NCBI GenBank assembly: GCA_964502095.1
Contig: CAZCUF010000013.1
Coordinates: 13,844 to 77,843, forward strand
Direction: 5' to 3'
Source: JACPVF01 sp964502095
GTDB lineage: Bacteria > Chloroflexota > Anaerolineae > Anaerolineales > Villigracilaceae
DNA: 64,000 bases
How positions within the stretch are numbered: the first letter of the stretch is position 1; the number at the start of each line of letters is the position of its first letter. Made by a program: the position numbers and the translations under genes. This document shows positions 1 to 9,110 of this stretch, piece by piece. A model generated the notes under the pieces. The model had not been told where the DNA came from. It ran no database searches and worked only from the letters and a program-made list of their open reading frames with translations.

Positions 1-372
1 GGCTTTGACGATACCATCGCTCTGCGCTCGATTCAAAAACTGATCGAAGACAGGATTGAATTCGACGCGGTCTTCGCCGGCGACGATGACGCCTCGATGG
101 GCGTTTACCGCGCGCTGAAAGCGGCTGGCCGCCTCATTCCCGACGATGTGGCTGTGGTCGGTTTCGACGATGTTCAATTTGCCCGCTACATTTCCCCCGC
201 GCTGACGACCGTGCGTGCGCCGATTGAAGAGGTGGGGCGCGAAGCCGTCCGCCAATTGATCCGTTTATTGAACGGCCAGCAGGCTCAAAGTCTGACTCTG
301 ATGCGGACGGAACTGGTCATCCGCGAATCGTGCGGGTGCAAGCCCCATCCAACGCCGGGCAGTGTAGTTTGA
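1..372 (+). CDS. LacI-family transcriptional regulator, C-terminal part
   Basis: The frame is open from the first base, so this is the 3' end of a longer gene. It reads as the periplasmic-binding-protein-like effector domain of LacI/GalR regulators, with the typical 'FAGDDDASMG' and 'VAVVGFDD' stretches and the ending 'LVIRESCG'. The DNA-binding domain lies outside the window. Such regulators usually control the adjacent sugar transporter, here the ABC system starting 75 bp downstream. The ligand cannot be told from this part. Confidence 0.9.
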   Translation, partial: GFDDTIALRSIQKLIEDRIEFDAVFAGDDDASMGVYRALKAAGRLIPDDVAVVGFDDVQFARYISPALTTVRAPIEEVGREAVRQLIRLLNGQQAQSLTLMRTELVIRESCGCKPHPTPGSVV

Positions 373-447
373 TTCAAAAGGAGGTGAACCGATACCAAAC
401 GTCGAGTCTCGAATCTGGATCCAACTGGAACTTACCCGGAGGAGTCA

Positions 448-1749
448 ATGACTAACAAACTGTTCAAGCTCGCAACGCTGATCATCATGGCGTCCATGTT
501 GCTGGCGGCCTGCGGCGGAAATCAACCGGCCGCATCCGCGCCGAAAGAATTGAATGTTTGGATTACCTGGGGCGATAATCCCCAACAGCTTCAGGCCCTG
601 TTCGATAAGTACGGAAGCGCCAACGGCATCAAAGTGACCGTGACTGCGCCCGTGGAAGCGGATAAGATCCTGCCGGCTCTCACCGGCTCCGAACCGCCGG
701 ATGTGCTCATCTTGAGCGGCGGCGATCTGGTGAAGTCCTACGCCAAGGAAGGTTTGGTGGTTGAGCTTTCCAACGCGATCAAAGAAGGCGGCATCGATCT
801 GAGCGATATGTACGATGCGCCTCTACAGCAATGCAAGCAGGGCGATCAGATCCTATGCCTGCCCTGGGGCACCGATATTTACGCCTTGTTCTGGAATAAG
901 GACCTGTTCGAGGCCGCGGGGCTCGATCCCGAAATGCCGCCTCAAACGCTGGAACAATTGGCTGAATACGCGGATAAATTGACGAAGACCGGCCCGGACG
1001 GCAAGTTACAGCAGATCGGTTTCATTCCCGATCAGGCCTGGGGTCACACCGACTTGTACGCGCGTCTATTCGGCGGTTTCTGGTACAACGATGATGGAAC
1101 TCAACTGACCGTCAACAGCCAGCCCATGATCAATGCGCTGACTTGGGAACAGCAGTTCTATGCCAAGAACGGCTACGATAACGTGCTGGCCTTCTCCACT
1201 GGCTTCGGCGATCAATACATGTCGCCAGATTATCCGTTCTACACCGGCAAACTGGCCATGTATGTGGACGGCGAATGGCAGACCGGCCCGAACTTCATCA
1301 GCAAGTTCAAGCCCGAGTTGAATTACGGCGTCGCGCCCATGCCGCCTCCGGCGGATCATCCCGAGCGCGCCAATACCGGCGTGGTGCAGGGAACGGTGGC
1401 GGTCATCCCGGCCAACGCCAAGAATCAGGAAGCCTCAGCCAAACTGCTGGCCTGGATGATGTCGCCCAGCATCATTTCCGAGGAAATGTGCTATAACGCC
1501 AACCTGCCCACCAGCAAGAAAGCCGCGCAGGATAAGTGCTTCACCGATAACCCGAAGTTCAAGGTCTTCGTGGATTTGATGGGAAGCAAGAACGCCTACT
1601 TTATCATTAACACTCCCATCTCGTCCGAATTCAACGACGCGTACGCGACTGTGGAAGAGAAGATCCTTCATACTGGCGCCGATCCCAAGACTGAACTCGA
1701 TCAACTTCAAAGCGACTTTGCCCCGAAACTTCAGGATGCGTTGAAGTAA
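448..1749 (+). CDS. Sugar ABC transporter substrate-binding lipoprotein
   Basis: A 433-residue extracellular solute-binding protein of family 1 (MalE/UgpB type). The N-terminus is a lipoprotein signal with lipobox LAAC near residues 19-22, so it should be lipid-anchored outside the membrane. A GGAGGAG ribosome site lies just before the ATG. It delivers a carbohydrate to the two permeases that follow. A strong hairpin separates it from the permease genes, a common way to keep binding protein in excess. No ATPase is encoded here, so a shared MsmX/UgpC-like ATPase elsewhere is likely (inference). Confidence 0.93.
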   Translation: MTNKLFKLATLIIMASMLLAACGGNQPAASAPKELNVWITWGDNPQQLQALFDKYGSANGIKVTVTAPVEADKILPALTGSEPPDVLILSGGDLVKSYAKEGLVVELSNAIKEGGIDLSDMYDAPLQQCKQGDQILCLPWGTDIYALFWNKDLFEAAGLDPEMPPQTLEQLAEYADKLTKTGPDGKLQQIGFIPDQAWGHTDLYARLFGGFWYNDDGTQLTVNSQPMINALTWEQQFYAKNGYDNVLAFSTGFGDQYMSPDYPFYTGKLAMYVDGEWQTGPNFISKFKPELNYGVAPMPPPADHPERANTGVVQGTVAVIPANAKNQEASAKLLAWMMSPSIISEEMCYNANLPTSKKAAQDKCFTDNPKFKVFVDLMGSKNAYFIINTPISSEFNDAYATVEEKILHTGADPKTELDQLQSDFAPKLQDALK

Positions 1750-1760
1750 ACGTGCAATGC

Positions 1761-1791
1761 GAGGGGAACGGAGTAACCCTCCGTTCCCCTC
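1761..1791 (+). terminator. Hairpin between binding protein and permease genes
   Basis: A perfect 13-bp inverted repeat (GAGGGGAACGGAG with its complement, 5-nt loop) is followed by TCTTTATAG. The T-tract is weak, so partial termination or 3'-end stabilisation of the binding-protein mRNA is more likely than a full stop, because the permease genes follow at once in the same direction. Confidence 0.7.
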
Positions 1792-1813
1792 TCTTTATAG
1801 GAAGGAGACGCTC

Positions 1814-2773
1814 ATGGCGGAACTGCTGGAAACCAATCAGCCGACGAAGCGAAAGCGCGGCGCGGCCAAGTGGAGTAAACGCACCCGGCAGAACTTTTGG
1901 CTGGGAATCCTGTTTCTTATGCCGTGGTTCGTGGGTTTTATCCTGTTCACCTTTTATCCGATGGCGGCTTCTCTCGTCTATAGTTTCACCGAATATCACT
2001 CGCGCACGCCGCTGGTCTGGGTGGGGCTGGATAATTACAAGACCATGCTCGCCGATAAGCTTTTCTGGACTTCGTTGTGGAACACGTCCTACATGGTGAT
2101 CTTCGGCGTGCCCATTACACTGCTGGCCTCCTTTCTGTGCGCGGTGCTGTTGAATCTCAAAGTGCGCGGGCAGTCCATCTACCGCGTGATCTATTTTCTC
2201 CCTTCCATTGTTCCGACTGTGGCCAGCACACTGCTTTGGTTATGGATCTTGAATCCGCAATCGGGCATGATGAATACGATGCTCGGCGCTCTCGGCGTCC
2301 AGGGCCCGAACTGGCTGAACGACCCGAATTGGTCCAAGCCGGCTTTGATTCTGCTGGGAATGTGGGGCATGGGCGCCACGATCGTGATCTATCTATCCGG
2401 TTTGCAGGATGTGCCGACCAGTCTGCTGGAGGCCGCCGAGTTGGATGGCGCCAGTTGGTGGCAAAGATTACGCTATATTACGATCCCCATGGTCTCGCCG
2501 ATCACTTTATTTAATCTCATCACGGGTGTGATCGCGATGTTCCAGTATTTTACGCAAGCTTATATTTTTCGCGGTTCGGGCGGCTCGGGCGTGCCATTGG
2601 GCGCGCCGCTCAACTCCACCTTGTTCTACAGCGTTTATTTGTATCAGGCGGCCTTTCAATATTTGAAGATCGGCTACGCCTCGGCCATGGCCTGGGTGTT
2701 GTTCCTCGTCATCCTTGGCTGTACGATCCTGTTGTTGAAGGTCAGCGAACGTTTTACGTATTACGCAGGGTGA
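1814..2773 (+). CDS. Sugar ABC transporter permease (MalF/UgpA type)
   Basis: A 319-residue integral membrane protein with about six transmembrane segments and the EAA loop ('EAAELDGASWWQRL') that docks the ATPase. I start it at the ATG at 1814 because GAAGGAG stands directly before it; the frame is open further upstream only through the hairpin. It pairs with the permease 4 bp downstream and the binding protein upstream. Confidence 0.93.
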   Translation: MAELLETNQPTKRKRGAAKWSKRTRQNFWLGILFLMPWFVGFILFTFYPMAASLVYSFTEYHSRTPLVWVGLDNYKTMLADKLFWTSLWNTSYMVIFGVPITLLASFLCAVLLNLKVRGQSIYRVIYFLPSIVPTVASTLLWLWILNPQSGMMNTMLGALGVQGPNWLNDPNWSKPALILLGMWGMGATIVIYLSGLQDVPTSLLEAAELDGASWWQRLRYITIPMVSPITLFNLITGVIAMFQYFTQAYIFRGSGGSGVPLGAPLNSTLFYSVYLYQAAFQYLKIGYASAMAWVLFLVILGCTILLLKVSERFTYYAG

Positions 2774-2777
2774 AGAT

Positions 2778-3908
2778 ATGACTGCCAATATTCCCGCACA
2801 ATTCCCAGCCCTCAGCCAGGATGCCAGCCTCGAACCGCGCGCCAGCCATCGGCGGAAAAAGATCCGTGATTTTTTCCGGTCATTGTTCAGCCATACGCTC
2901 ATCAATTTTATCGGACTGTTCTTCCTGATCCCCTTCATCTGGATGCTGGTCACCGCCTTTAAATCGGACCAGGATGTGTTCCACACACCGCCGCGCTGGT
3001 TGCCGTACGACAACGTCACGGTCAATGTGAACGGACAGCAGTTGCCGTTATATAACGTCACCACCGAGGCGGGCGTTCGCCAACTGGCCATGGTCAAGAT
3101 CGAGAGCGGACTGGGAACATTTGTTGACCCGAAAAACCCGAGTCAGCAGTTGCAGTATAAAATTCAACAGGGCGCCGTGAAGATCGCCGAGCCGATCCTG
3201 CATGTCAGTTTTCGCTGGCAGAACTTCATCGACGCCATGGAGCGCGGCAGTCGGCCGGGCGTGGGCGCCAGTTTTGGGGTGTATTTCAAGAATAGCTTGA
3301 TTATCGCCTTCTTCACCATTGTGGGAACGTTGTTATCCAATACGCCGGTGGCGTATGCTTTCGCGCGCATCCGCTTCCCGGGCCGCGACCTGTTGTTCAT
3401 CATTGTGCTGGCAACGATGATGCTTCCGTATCAGGTGACGATGATTCCGCTGTATCTATTCTTCAACGATTACCTGCATTGGGGCAATTCGTTTCTGCCC
3501 TTGCTGGTACCCGCCTTTTTTGCCAACGCGTATGATGTGTTCCTGCTCAGGCAGTTCTTCCGCACTATTCCCGAAGAAATGTGCGACGCGGCGCGCGTGG
3601 ACGGCGCTTCCGAATGGCAGATTTTCACGCGCATCGTCCTGCCGCTTTCCGTACCGGTCATCGCGACCGTCACCGTCTTCACCTTTCTCTACGCGTGGAA
3701 CGACTTTACCGCGCCGTTGTTATTCCTGAACAGCCCCGATAAATTCACCATGGCTCTGGGCTTGCGCGATTTCCAAAGTCAGCGCACAATGATCTGGAAC
3801 CAGTTGATGGCCGCCTCTGTCGTTTTCACCGTTCCGATTGTGATCGCCTTCTTCTTCGCGCAAAAGACGTTCATCCAGGGCATCAAGCTCACCGGTTCAA
3901 AGGAGTGA
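2778..3908 (+). CDS. Sugar ABC transporter permease (MalG/UgpE type)
   Basis: A 376-residue second permease with EAA motif 'DAARVDGASEWQIF'. It is longer than the usual ~280 residues because of a soluble segment of about 100 residues (roughly 75-175) between the first transmembrane helix and the core, probably extracytoplasmic. Such long loops occur in some members of the family. It starts 4 bp after the previous stop, so translation is probably coupled. Confidence 0.92.
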   Translation: MTANIPAQFPALSQDASLEPRASHRRKKIRDFFRSLFSHTLINFIGLFFLIPFIWMLVTAFKSDQDVFHTPPRWLPYDNVTVNVNGQQLPLYNVTTEAGVRQLAMVKIESGLGTFVDPKNPSQQLQYKIQQGAVKIAEPILHVSFRWQNFIDAMERGSRPGVGASFGVYFKNSLIIAFFTIVGTLLSNTPVAYAFARIRFPGRDLLFIIVLATMMLPYQVTMIPLYLFFNDYLHWGNSFLPLLVPAFFANAYDVFLLRQFFRTIPEEMCDAARVDGASEWQIFTRIVLPLSVPVIATVTVFTFLYAWNDFTAPLLFLNSPDKFTMALGLRDFQSQRTMIWNQLMAASVVFTVPIVIAFFFAQKTFIQGIKLTGSKE

Positions 3909-3939
3909 GCCGAGGCTCCGCTTCGATCCGATAAATATT

Positions 3940-4869
3940 ATGGACAGCGAATTCCTGTTCGGCGGCATCGAAGGCGGCGGCACGAAGTTCAATTGCGCCG
4001 TGGGCAGTGGCCCCGGGAACATCGTTGCCGAGGCGCGCCTTCCCACCACCTCGCCCGCCGAAACCATCGCAAACGTTTGCGATTTCTTCGCGCCCTATTT
4101 GAATCGCTTGCGCGGCATCGGGCTGGGCTCGTTCGGTCCGTTCGATACGAATCCCGATTCGCCCACGTATGGCTATATCACCAGCACGCCCAAGCTCGAT
4201 TGGAGGCACACGAATATCCTCGGCATGCTGGGCGAAAAAATAAAACTGCCCATCGCGGCGGAAATGGATGTAGTCGTCGCAGGGCTGGGCGAGGCGAAGT
4301 GGGGCGCCAGCCAAAACGACAGCCACTCGTTATACCTGACCATTGGAACCGGCATCGGCGGCGGATACATTCTCAACGGAAAACCGTTACGCGGACTCTT
4401 CCCGCTTGAAATGGGACACATCCGCATCTTTCATGACCTTGAGTTGGATCCGTTTCGAGGCGCCTGCCCTTATCATGGAGATTGTTTCGAGGGCCTCGCC
4501 GCCGGGCCGGCCATCGAAGCGCGCTTCGGTCAGCGCGGCGAAACGTTCCTCGACGATCATCCATTCTGGGAGATCGAAGCCGGGTACATCGCGCAGGCGC
4601 TGGTGAACTATATCCTTTGCCTCGCGCCACAGCGCATTGTCGTCGGCGGCGGCGTGATGCAGAAGAATTTTATATTTCCTGCGGTGCGAAGAAAAGTGCG
4701 GGAATTATTGAACGGCTATATCCAGCACGACATGGTGGCGGAACGGATCGAAGAATACATCGTCCCGCCTGCATTAGGCGGCCGTTCGGGAGTCTTGGGA
4801 GCGATGGCATTGATCATGGATCGCGAACAGCCTTTATACTCGGACGTGAAGATCAAGGAGCAGAAATGA
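3940..4869 (+). CDS. ROK-family sugar kinase (fructokinase-like)
   Basis: A 309-residue ROK kinase. It has the N-terminal phosphate-binding 'GGIEGGGTKF', the ATP motif 'LTIGTGIGGG' and a zinc-binding motif of the H-x(n)-C-x2-H-x2-C kind ('ACPYHGDCFEG'). The 'EGGGTKF' start and the 'GPFD...YGYITSTPK' segment are typical of the fructokinase/mannokinase branch. It probably phosphorylates the imported sugar. Its stop overlaps the start of the next gene (ATGA), so the two are co-translated. Confidence 0.87.
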   Translation: MDSEFLFGGIEGGGTKFNCAVGSGPGNIVAEARLPTTSPAETIANVCDFFAPYLNRLRGIGLGSFGPFDTNPDSPTYGYITSTPKLDWRHTNILGMLGEKIKLPIAAEMDVVVAGLGEAKWGASQNDSHSLYLTIGTGIGGGYILNGKPLRGLFPLEMGHIRIFHDLELDPFRGACPYHGDCFEGLAAGPAIEARFGQRGETFLDDHPFWEIEAGYIAQALVNYILCLAPQRIVVGGGVMQKNFIFPAVRRKVRELLNGYIQHDMVAERIEEYIVPPALGGRSGVLGAMALIMDREQPLYSDVKIKEQK

Positions 4870-5864
4870 AAATTGCATTTGCCGGAACCGGCGGAATTAA
4901 CAAAGTGCACGCAAAAGCCGCGCAGAGCCTGGGGTTGGAACTAACCGCCGCGGTCAATCATCGGCCTGAGTCGATGGCCGCCTTCGGGGAGGAGTTCGGC
5001 ATCACGCGGCAGTATGAAACTGTGGAGGCAATGCTTAAAGACGGCGGCGTGGACGCGTTGGTGGTGAGCACACCGAATTATTTGCACGCGCCGCAGACCA
5101 TCGCGGCATTGAAAGCGGGCGTGCACGTCCTGGTGGAGAAGCCGATGGCGATGAACGCGCCTGAAGCGGAGCAAATGTGCGCGGCCGCGCAGAAATCGGG
5201 CGCGTTGTTGATGGTGGCGCACTGCTGGCGATTTCACTCCGAAGTTCAATGGCTGAAGGAACAATCCGCGCAGTTGGGCCGGATCATCCGCGCCAAAGCC
5301 TATAGCGTTCACGTTCATTGGGGGCCTTCGGGCTGGTTCACGCAGAAGCAGTTCGCGGGCGGCGGCGCCCTGGCCGATATGGGCGTGCACGCGCTGGATA
5401 CTGCGCGTTATCTGCTCGGCGATCCCCAGCCTGTCACTGTGTATGCGAAGATCGGCACGAATTATGGAAACTACGACGTGGATGATACCGGTGTGATCAT
5501 GGTCGAATGGGATAATGGCGCGGTTGCCTACATCGAAACGGGCTGGTGGCAGCCGCATTCGGACAGCCCGGAGGCGGGCGTGCAACTTTATGGCGTGCAG
5601 GGGTTTGGGCAGGTCTTTCCAACCCATCTGGAATTGCCGAACGAGGAGGAGCAAAAGATCGATGTGATCAAACCGAACATCGCGAAACATAAATCGCACG
5701 ATACGCGGGATATGTATCATGCCCAGTTGAAATATTTCGTTGACTGTGTGGAGGGTGGCCGCATTCCCGTTCCCGGCGGGCTGGAAGGCTGGATCAATAT
5801 GAAAGTGGTGGATGCGGCGTATGAGTCGAGCAGGACGGGACGCGTTGTGACGATCAAGAAATGA
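4866..5864 (+). CDS. Gfo/Idh/MocA-family NAD(P)-dependent oxidoreductase
   Basis: A 332-residue sugar dehydrogenase. The N-terminal Rossmann fold opens with 'FAGTGGINKVHA', and the family signature EKP ('VLVEKPMAMN') is near residue 95. Members oxidise or reduce hydroxyls of sugars, inositols or their derivatives using NAD(P). The start is fixed by the 4-bp overlap with the kinase gene. The substrate is not evident; the context points to the transported sugar or a ring-modified derivative that the aminotransferase downstream may then use. Confidence 0.88.
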   Translation: MKIAFAGTGGINKVHAKAAQSLGLELTAAVNHRPESMAAFGEEFGITRQYETVEAMLKDGGVDALVVSTPNYLHAPQTIAALKAGVHVLVEKPMAMNAPEAEQMCAAAQKSGALLMVAHCWRFHSEVQWLKEQSAQLGRIIRAKAYSVHVHWGPSGWFTQKQFAGGGALADMGVHALDTARYLLGDPQPVTVYAKIGTNYGNYDVDDTGVIMVEWDNGAVAYIETGWWQPHSDSPEAGVQLYGVQGFGQVFPTHLELPNEEEQKIDVIKPNIAKHKSHDTRDMYHAQLKYFVDCVEGGRIPVPGGLEGWINMKVVDAAYESSRTGRVVTIKK

Positions 5865-5911
5865 GTTTCGATATGGACGGCTCGTAACCTGTAATTTGGC
5901 GCGGAGACCCT

Positions 5912-6883
5912 ATGGAATACTTTTTAGGCATTGACGTAGGTTCATCCAAAACCCATGCATTGATTACGGATGACTCGGGGCGCTGTTTGGGTTTTGGCAG
6001 GGCGGGCGGCGGAAATCATCAAAGCGTCGGGTATGACGGACTCAAGGCGGCGCTGATCAAATCGTTCGAGGAGGCGCGCACACAGGCCGGGGTGGAGGTC
6101 TCTCAAATCTGTGGAGCAGGCTTCGGCGTGGCCGGATGCGATTTTCCGTCCGATCATGAACCGCATTTGCAGGCTGTCGCAACGCTGGGTTTATCCTGCC
6201 CGGTGGAGGTCGTCAACGATGGCGTGAACGGTTTGCTGGCGGGCGCGACGCGCGGCATCGGAGTCAATGTGACCGCCGGCTCGTCCAATAATTGCCGCGG
6301 GCGCGGCAGGCAGGGGCAGGAGGGGCGCGTCGTGGGCAATGGAAGCCCGTTTGGCGAATACGGCGGCGCGTCGGAGATTACCGCGCGCGGGTTGCAGATG
6401 GTGAGCTATGCCTGGGTCAAACGTATTCCGCCAACTGCATTGACCAATATTTATCTCGAAGCGACCGGCGCGAAGAATGAAATGGACATGATGGAAGGTG
6501 TTTCAAAAGATTATTATCATTTGCATTCGTTTCTGGCGATGCAGGTGATCGAGGCGGCGCACGCCGGGGATGGCGCGGCCCGCGCGGTTATGGATTGGGC
6601 AGGCAGGGAATTGGGCTGGCTGGCGGTATCTGTAGCGCGCCAAATTGGGATGGAGCAGGATGAAGTGGAGATCGTTCAATCGGGCAGTATCTTTGAAGCA
6701 GGCGAGCTGATTACGAAGCCCATGCGCGAACTGGTGCTCGAATATTGTCCGAAAGCCAGGTTGATTCGGCTTGAAGGCCCGCCTGTGATGGGCGCGGTGA
6801 TCCTCGGCATGGAGCAGGCGAAATTCGACGGCTATCTGGTTCGGGACCGCATGGTGGCAGGTGCCAAAGAAATGGCAAAGTGA
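5912..6883 (+). CDS. BadF/BadG/BcrA/BcrD-type ATPase, N-acetylglucosamine kinase-like
   Basis: A 323-residue actin-fold kinase. It begins with the phosphate-1 motif 'GIDVGSSKTHALI' and has 'GAGFGVAGCDFPSD' in the middle. This family includes eukaryotic-type GlcNAc kinase and bacterial amino-sugar kinases as well as the CoA-reductase activators. Placement among sugar genes favours a sugar or amino-sugar kinase. It is the second kinase of the cluster beside the ROK enzyme. Confidence 0.82.
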   Translation: MEYFLGIDVGSSKTHALITDDSGRCLGFGRAGGGNHQSVGYDGLKAALIKSFEEARTQAGVEVSQICGAGFGVAGCDFPSDHEPHLQAVATLGLSCPVEVVNDGVNGLLAGATRGIGVNVTAGSSNNCRGRGRQGQEGRVVGNGSPFGEYGGASEITARGLQMVSYAWVKRIPPTALTNIYLEATGAKNEMDMMEGVSKDYYHLHSFLAMQVIEAAHAGDGAARAVMDWAGRELGWLAVSVARQIGMEQDEVEIVQSGSIFEAGELITKPMRELVLEYCPKARLIRLEGPPVMGAVILGMEQAKFDGYLVRDRMVAGAKEMAK

Positions 6884-6984
6884 TTCGCGCGTGAACAGGG
6901 AGCTTTCGATTGTAGATCGAAACTCTGCCGCGCTTAATGCAGGTTTGGATCGATCGATATTTTTTGTTATAAGGAGATTGTGGC

Positions 6985-8265
6985 ATGTCTGAGTTGGCAA
7001 TTTTAGGCGGACCCAAAACGCGCAAGGAGCCTTATCCCAACTGGCCGGTGTGGGATCAGCGCGAGGTCGATGCGGTGGTGGAAGTAGTCAAGTCGGGACG
7101 CTGGGGCGGTTATCCCTATCCCGGGCCGAAGACGGCGGAGCTGGCGCGCAAATTCGCTGAGTTACAAGGCGGCGGTTATGCAGTGCCGATGATCAACGGA
7201 ACGGTAACGATGGAAGTGGCTTTGCGCGCGGCAGGCATCGGCTGGGGCGATGAAGTGATCGTGCCTGCCTATACGTTTCAGGCCACTGCCTCCGCACCGA
7301 TGAGCGCCGGCGCGATTCCCGTCATTGTGGATGTGGAGCCGGACACGTATTGTCTCGATCCGCGCGCGGTTGAGAGGGCCATTACATCGAAGACCAGGGC
7401 CATCATCCCGGTGCATCTCGGATCGAACATGGCGGATATGGATGCCCTCATGGCTTTGGCGGAAAAACATCATTTGATCGTGATCGAGGACAGCGCGCAC
7501 GCGCACGGCGCGAAATGGAACGGTCGGGGCGCGGGGACAATTGGTCACTTCGGTTCGTTCTCGCTCCAATCTTCGAAGACTCTCACCTCAGGCGAAGGCG
7601 GAATCCTGTTATGCAAATCGGCGGAACATGCCGCGCTGGCCGCCAGCATCATTGATTGCGGGCGGCCGCATATCCTGGGCGGCGGGCCTGAGGACTCAAA
7701 CGGACTGGCTATGCAGGGCGGGAACTACCGCTTGAGCGAATTACAGGCCGCGCTGGCTCTTGCAGGCATCGAACGATTTCCCGCGCAGGCAAAACAGCGC
7801 GAAGAAATGGCCGCCTACATGGACGAGGCCCTCAGCGAAATCAAGGGCGTGCGCGTGATGAAACACGATCCGCGTCATACCACGCGTTCTTTTTATCGTT
7901 ATATTTTTTCGATTGATCCGCAGGAATTCGGCATGGAACACGACATACTTTGCGGCGCGCTGGAGGCGGAAGGCGTCGTCTGCTGGACGGGGTACGAAGC
8001 CATGCATAACTATGAATTGTTCCAGCCGCAAAAATCCAACCTGGCTGTACCGAAGGCTTTTCCCCAATATTTCGATTTCAAGCGCATGGATTTACCTGAA
8101 GCCACGCGCGCCTGCGAGCATGAAGCGGTCTGGCTGGATGAAGCCATTTTTCGCGCCGGCCCGCAAGGTGTGGATGATGCGGCGACCGCCATCAAAAAGA
8201 TTCAGCGAAATGCCGCTGAGTTGAACCGGGCCGCGGATGAATTGAGGGAAAGATACGGAAAGTAG
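6985..8265 (+). CDS. DegT/DnrJ/EryC1/StrS-family aminotransferase
   Basis: A 426-residue PLP enzyme of the sugar aminotransferase family. The Schiff-base lysine is K198 in 'FSLQSSKTLTSGEGG', and 'VIEDSAHAHGA' is the PLP-ring motif. It transfers an amino group to a keto-sugar or keto-cyclitol. With the dehydrogenase upstream this gives an oxidise-then-aminate pair. A TAAGGAG ribosome site precedes the ATG, after a 101-bp gap with a small inverted repeat (TTTCGAT/ATCGAAA near 6904-6922). Confidence 0.88.
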   Translation: MSELAILGGPKTRKEPYPNWPVWDQREVDAVVEVVKSGRWGGYPYPGPKTAELARKFAELQGGGYAVPMINGTVTMEVALRAAGIGWGDEVIVPAYTFQATASAPMSAGAIPVIVDVEPDTYCLDPRAVERAITSKTRAIIPVHLGSNMADMDALMALAEKHHLIVIEDSAHAHGAKWNGRGAGTIGHFGSFSLQSSKTLTSGEGGILLCKSAEHAALAASIIDCGRPHILGGGPEDSNGLAMQGGNYRLSELQAALALAGIERFPAQAKQREEMAAYMDEALSEIKGVRVMKHDPRHTTRSFYRYIFSIDPQEFGMEHDILCGALEAEGVVCWTGYEAMHNYELFQPQKSNLAVPKAFPQYFDFKRMDLPEATRACEHEAVWLDEAIFRAGPQGVDDAATAIKKIQRNAAELNRAADELRERYGK

Positions 8266-8295
8266 TTGATTGGCCCGCTTGGCGAGAGAAATGAA

Positions 8296-8323
8296 AACAG
8301 CGCAGGCAATTGCCTGCGCTGTT
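8296..8323. terminator. Bidirectional terminator-like palindrome
   Basis: A perfect 28-nt palindrome (AACAGCGCAGGCAA and its complement, no separate loop) lies between two convergent genes, the aminotransferase and DUF3597. No long T-run follows on either side, but the position suggests a shared terminator. Confidence 0.65.
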
Positions 8324-8340
8324 GCTTGCATTTGTTGCTT

Positions 8341-8784
8341 TCAGTCTAAAAGGTTGGCCGGGATGTTTCCGCCGTTCTGAGCGATCTTCTGGAGTACGGT
8401 CTTGTGTAACCAGGTATTCATCTTGGCCGAGTCGCTCATCAATTCAGCCGGGCAACCCAATTCCTTGGCCAGATCGTTGCGCGCCTCGCGGCTGCTGTCG
8501 ATGCCCAGGATCTTGAGCAGGTCCACGATCGAAACTTTCCAATCGAGGCCCGATCCGGCGGCCATCTGCTCCAGCTTCTTCACCACGTCCACTTCCGAGA
8601 TGGGAGTCGGCGCGGGCTTTGCGGGGGTCGCGGGCGTAATGGGAGTGAAAACAGGAGTGTGCGTGGAACCGCTCGTCGGCGCGGGTGCAGCTTTCTGCGT
8701 GGACGCGGCCGCGGCTCCGCTGGCTGCGGCGGGCGCTTTCTTTCCCAGTCCCAACTTTTCGAGTATTGTGCTGAAGAGTCCCAT
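8341..8784 (-). CDS. DUF3597 domain protein
   Basis: A 147-residue protein beginning 'MGLFSTILEKLG'. A low-complexity Ala/Pro/Thr linker covers about residues 18-65. The C-terminal ~80 residues match the DUF3597 pattern ('VDVVKKLEQMA', 'DLLKILGIDSS', 'LAKELGCP'). The start at 8784 is preferred over the longer frame because family members begin with this MGLF stretch. Function is unknown; the domain resembles LysM-associated stress proteins only loosely. Confidence 0.85.
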   Translation of the reverse strand: MGLFSTILEKLGLGKKAPAAASGAAAASTQKAAPAPTSGSTHTPVFTPITPATPAKPAPTPISEVDVVKKLEQMAAGSGLDWKVSIVDLLKILGIDSSREARNDLAKELGCPAELMSDSAKMNTWLHKTVLQKIAQNGGNIPANLLD

Positions 8785-9110
8785 TGTATTTCCTTTCGAA
8801 GAAAAAAAGATTAGATCGAAGCGCGCGACTTTCGTCCACAACGCTCTAAATCGATTTTTCGATTATAGCCGAAGTTGAATGGTAAGGGTTGAAAACTTGG
8901 TGAGAGTTTTCTCATGGATTCGGCGAATTGATTCTTTACAGGTTGGCAACGCGGCCTCGTCTGCACGCGGAGCAGGCGATGGGAATTTCCATGAGGCATG
9001 AGAACTTCGCAGGATGTATTGAAAAATGCAGGCTTATTCGACCGCGATATTTCACGGATTATTATATAATCGGGCCCAGCGTGTAATTCACCCCCAAAGG
9101 AGGTGGCCTC
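8785..9110. other. Divergent intergenic region
   Basis: 326 bp between divergent genes. A TATAAT hexamer at about 9065-9070 may be the -10 box of the CAP lipoprotein gene, but no good -35 is seen 16-18 bp before it. AAAGGAGGTGG just before 9111 is a strong ribosome site. I see nothing else. Confidence 0.4.

Noticed and set aside
4482..4865. Long upstream extension of the Gfo/Idh/MocA gene
   Set aside because: It is only an out-of-frame reading of the ROK kinase gene; the ATGA overlap defines the start.
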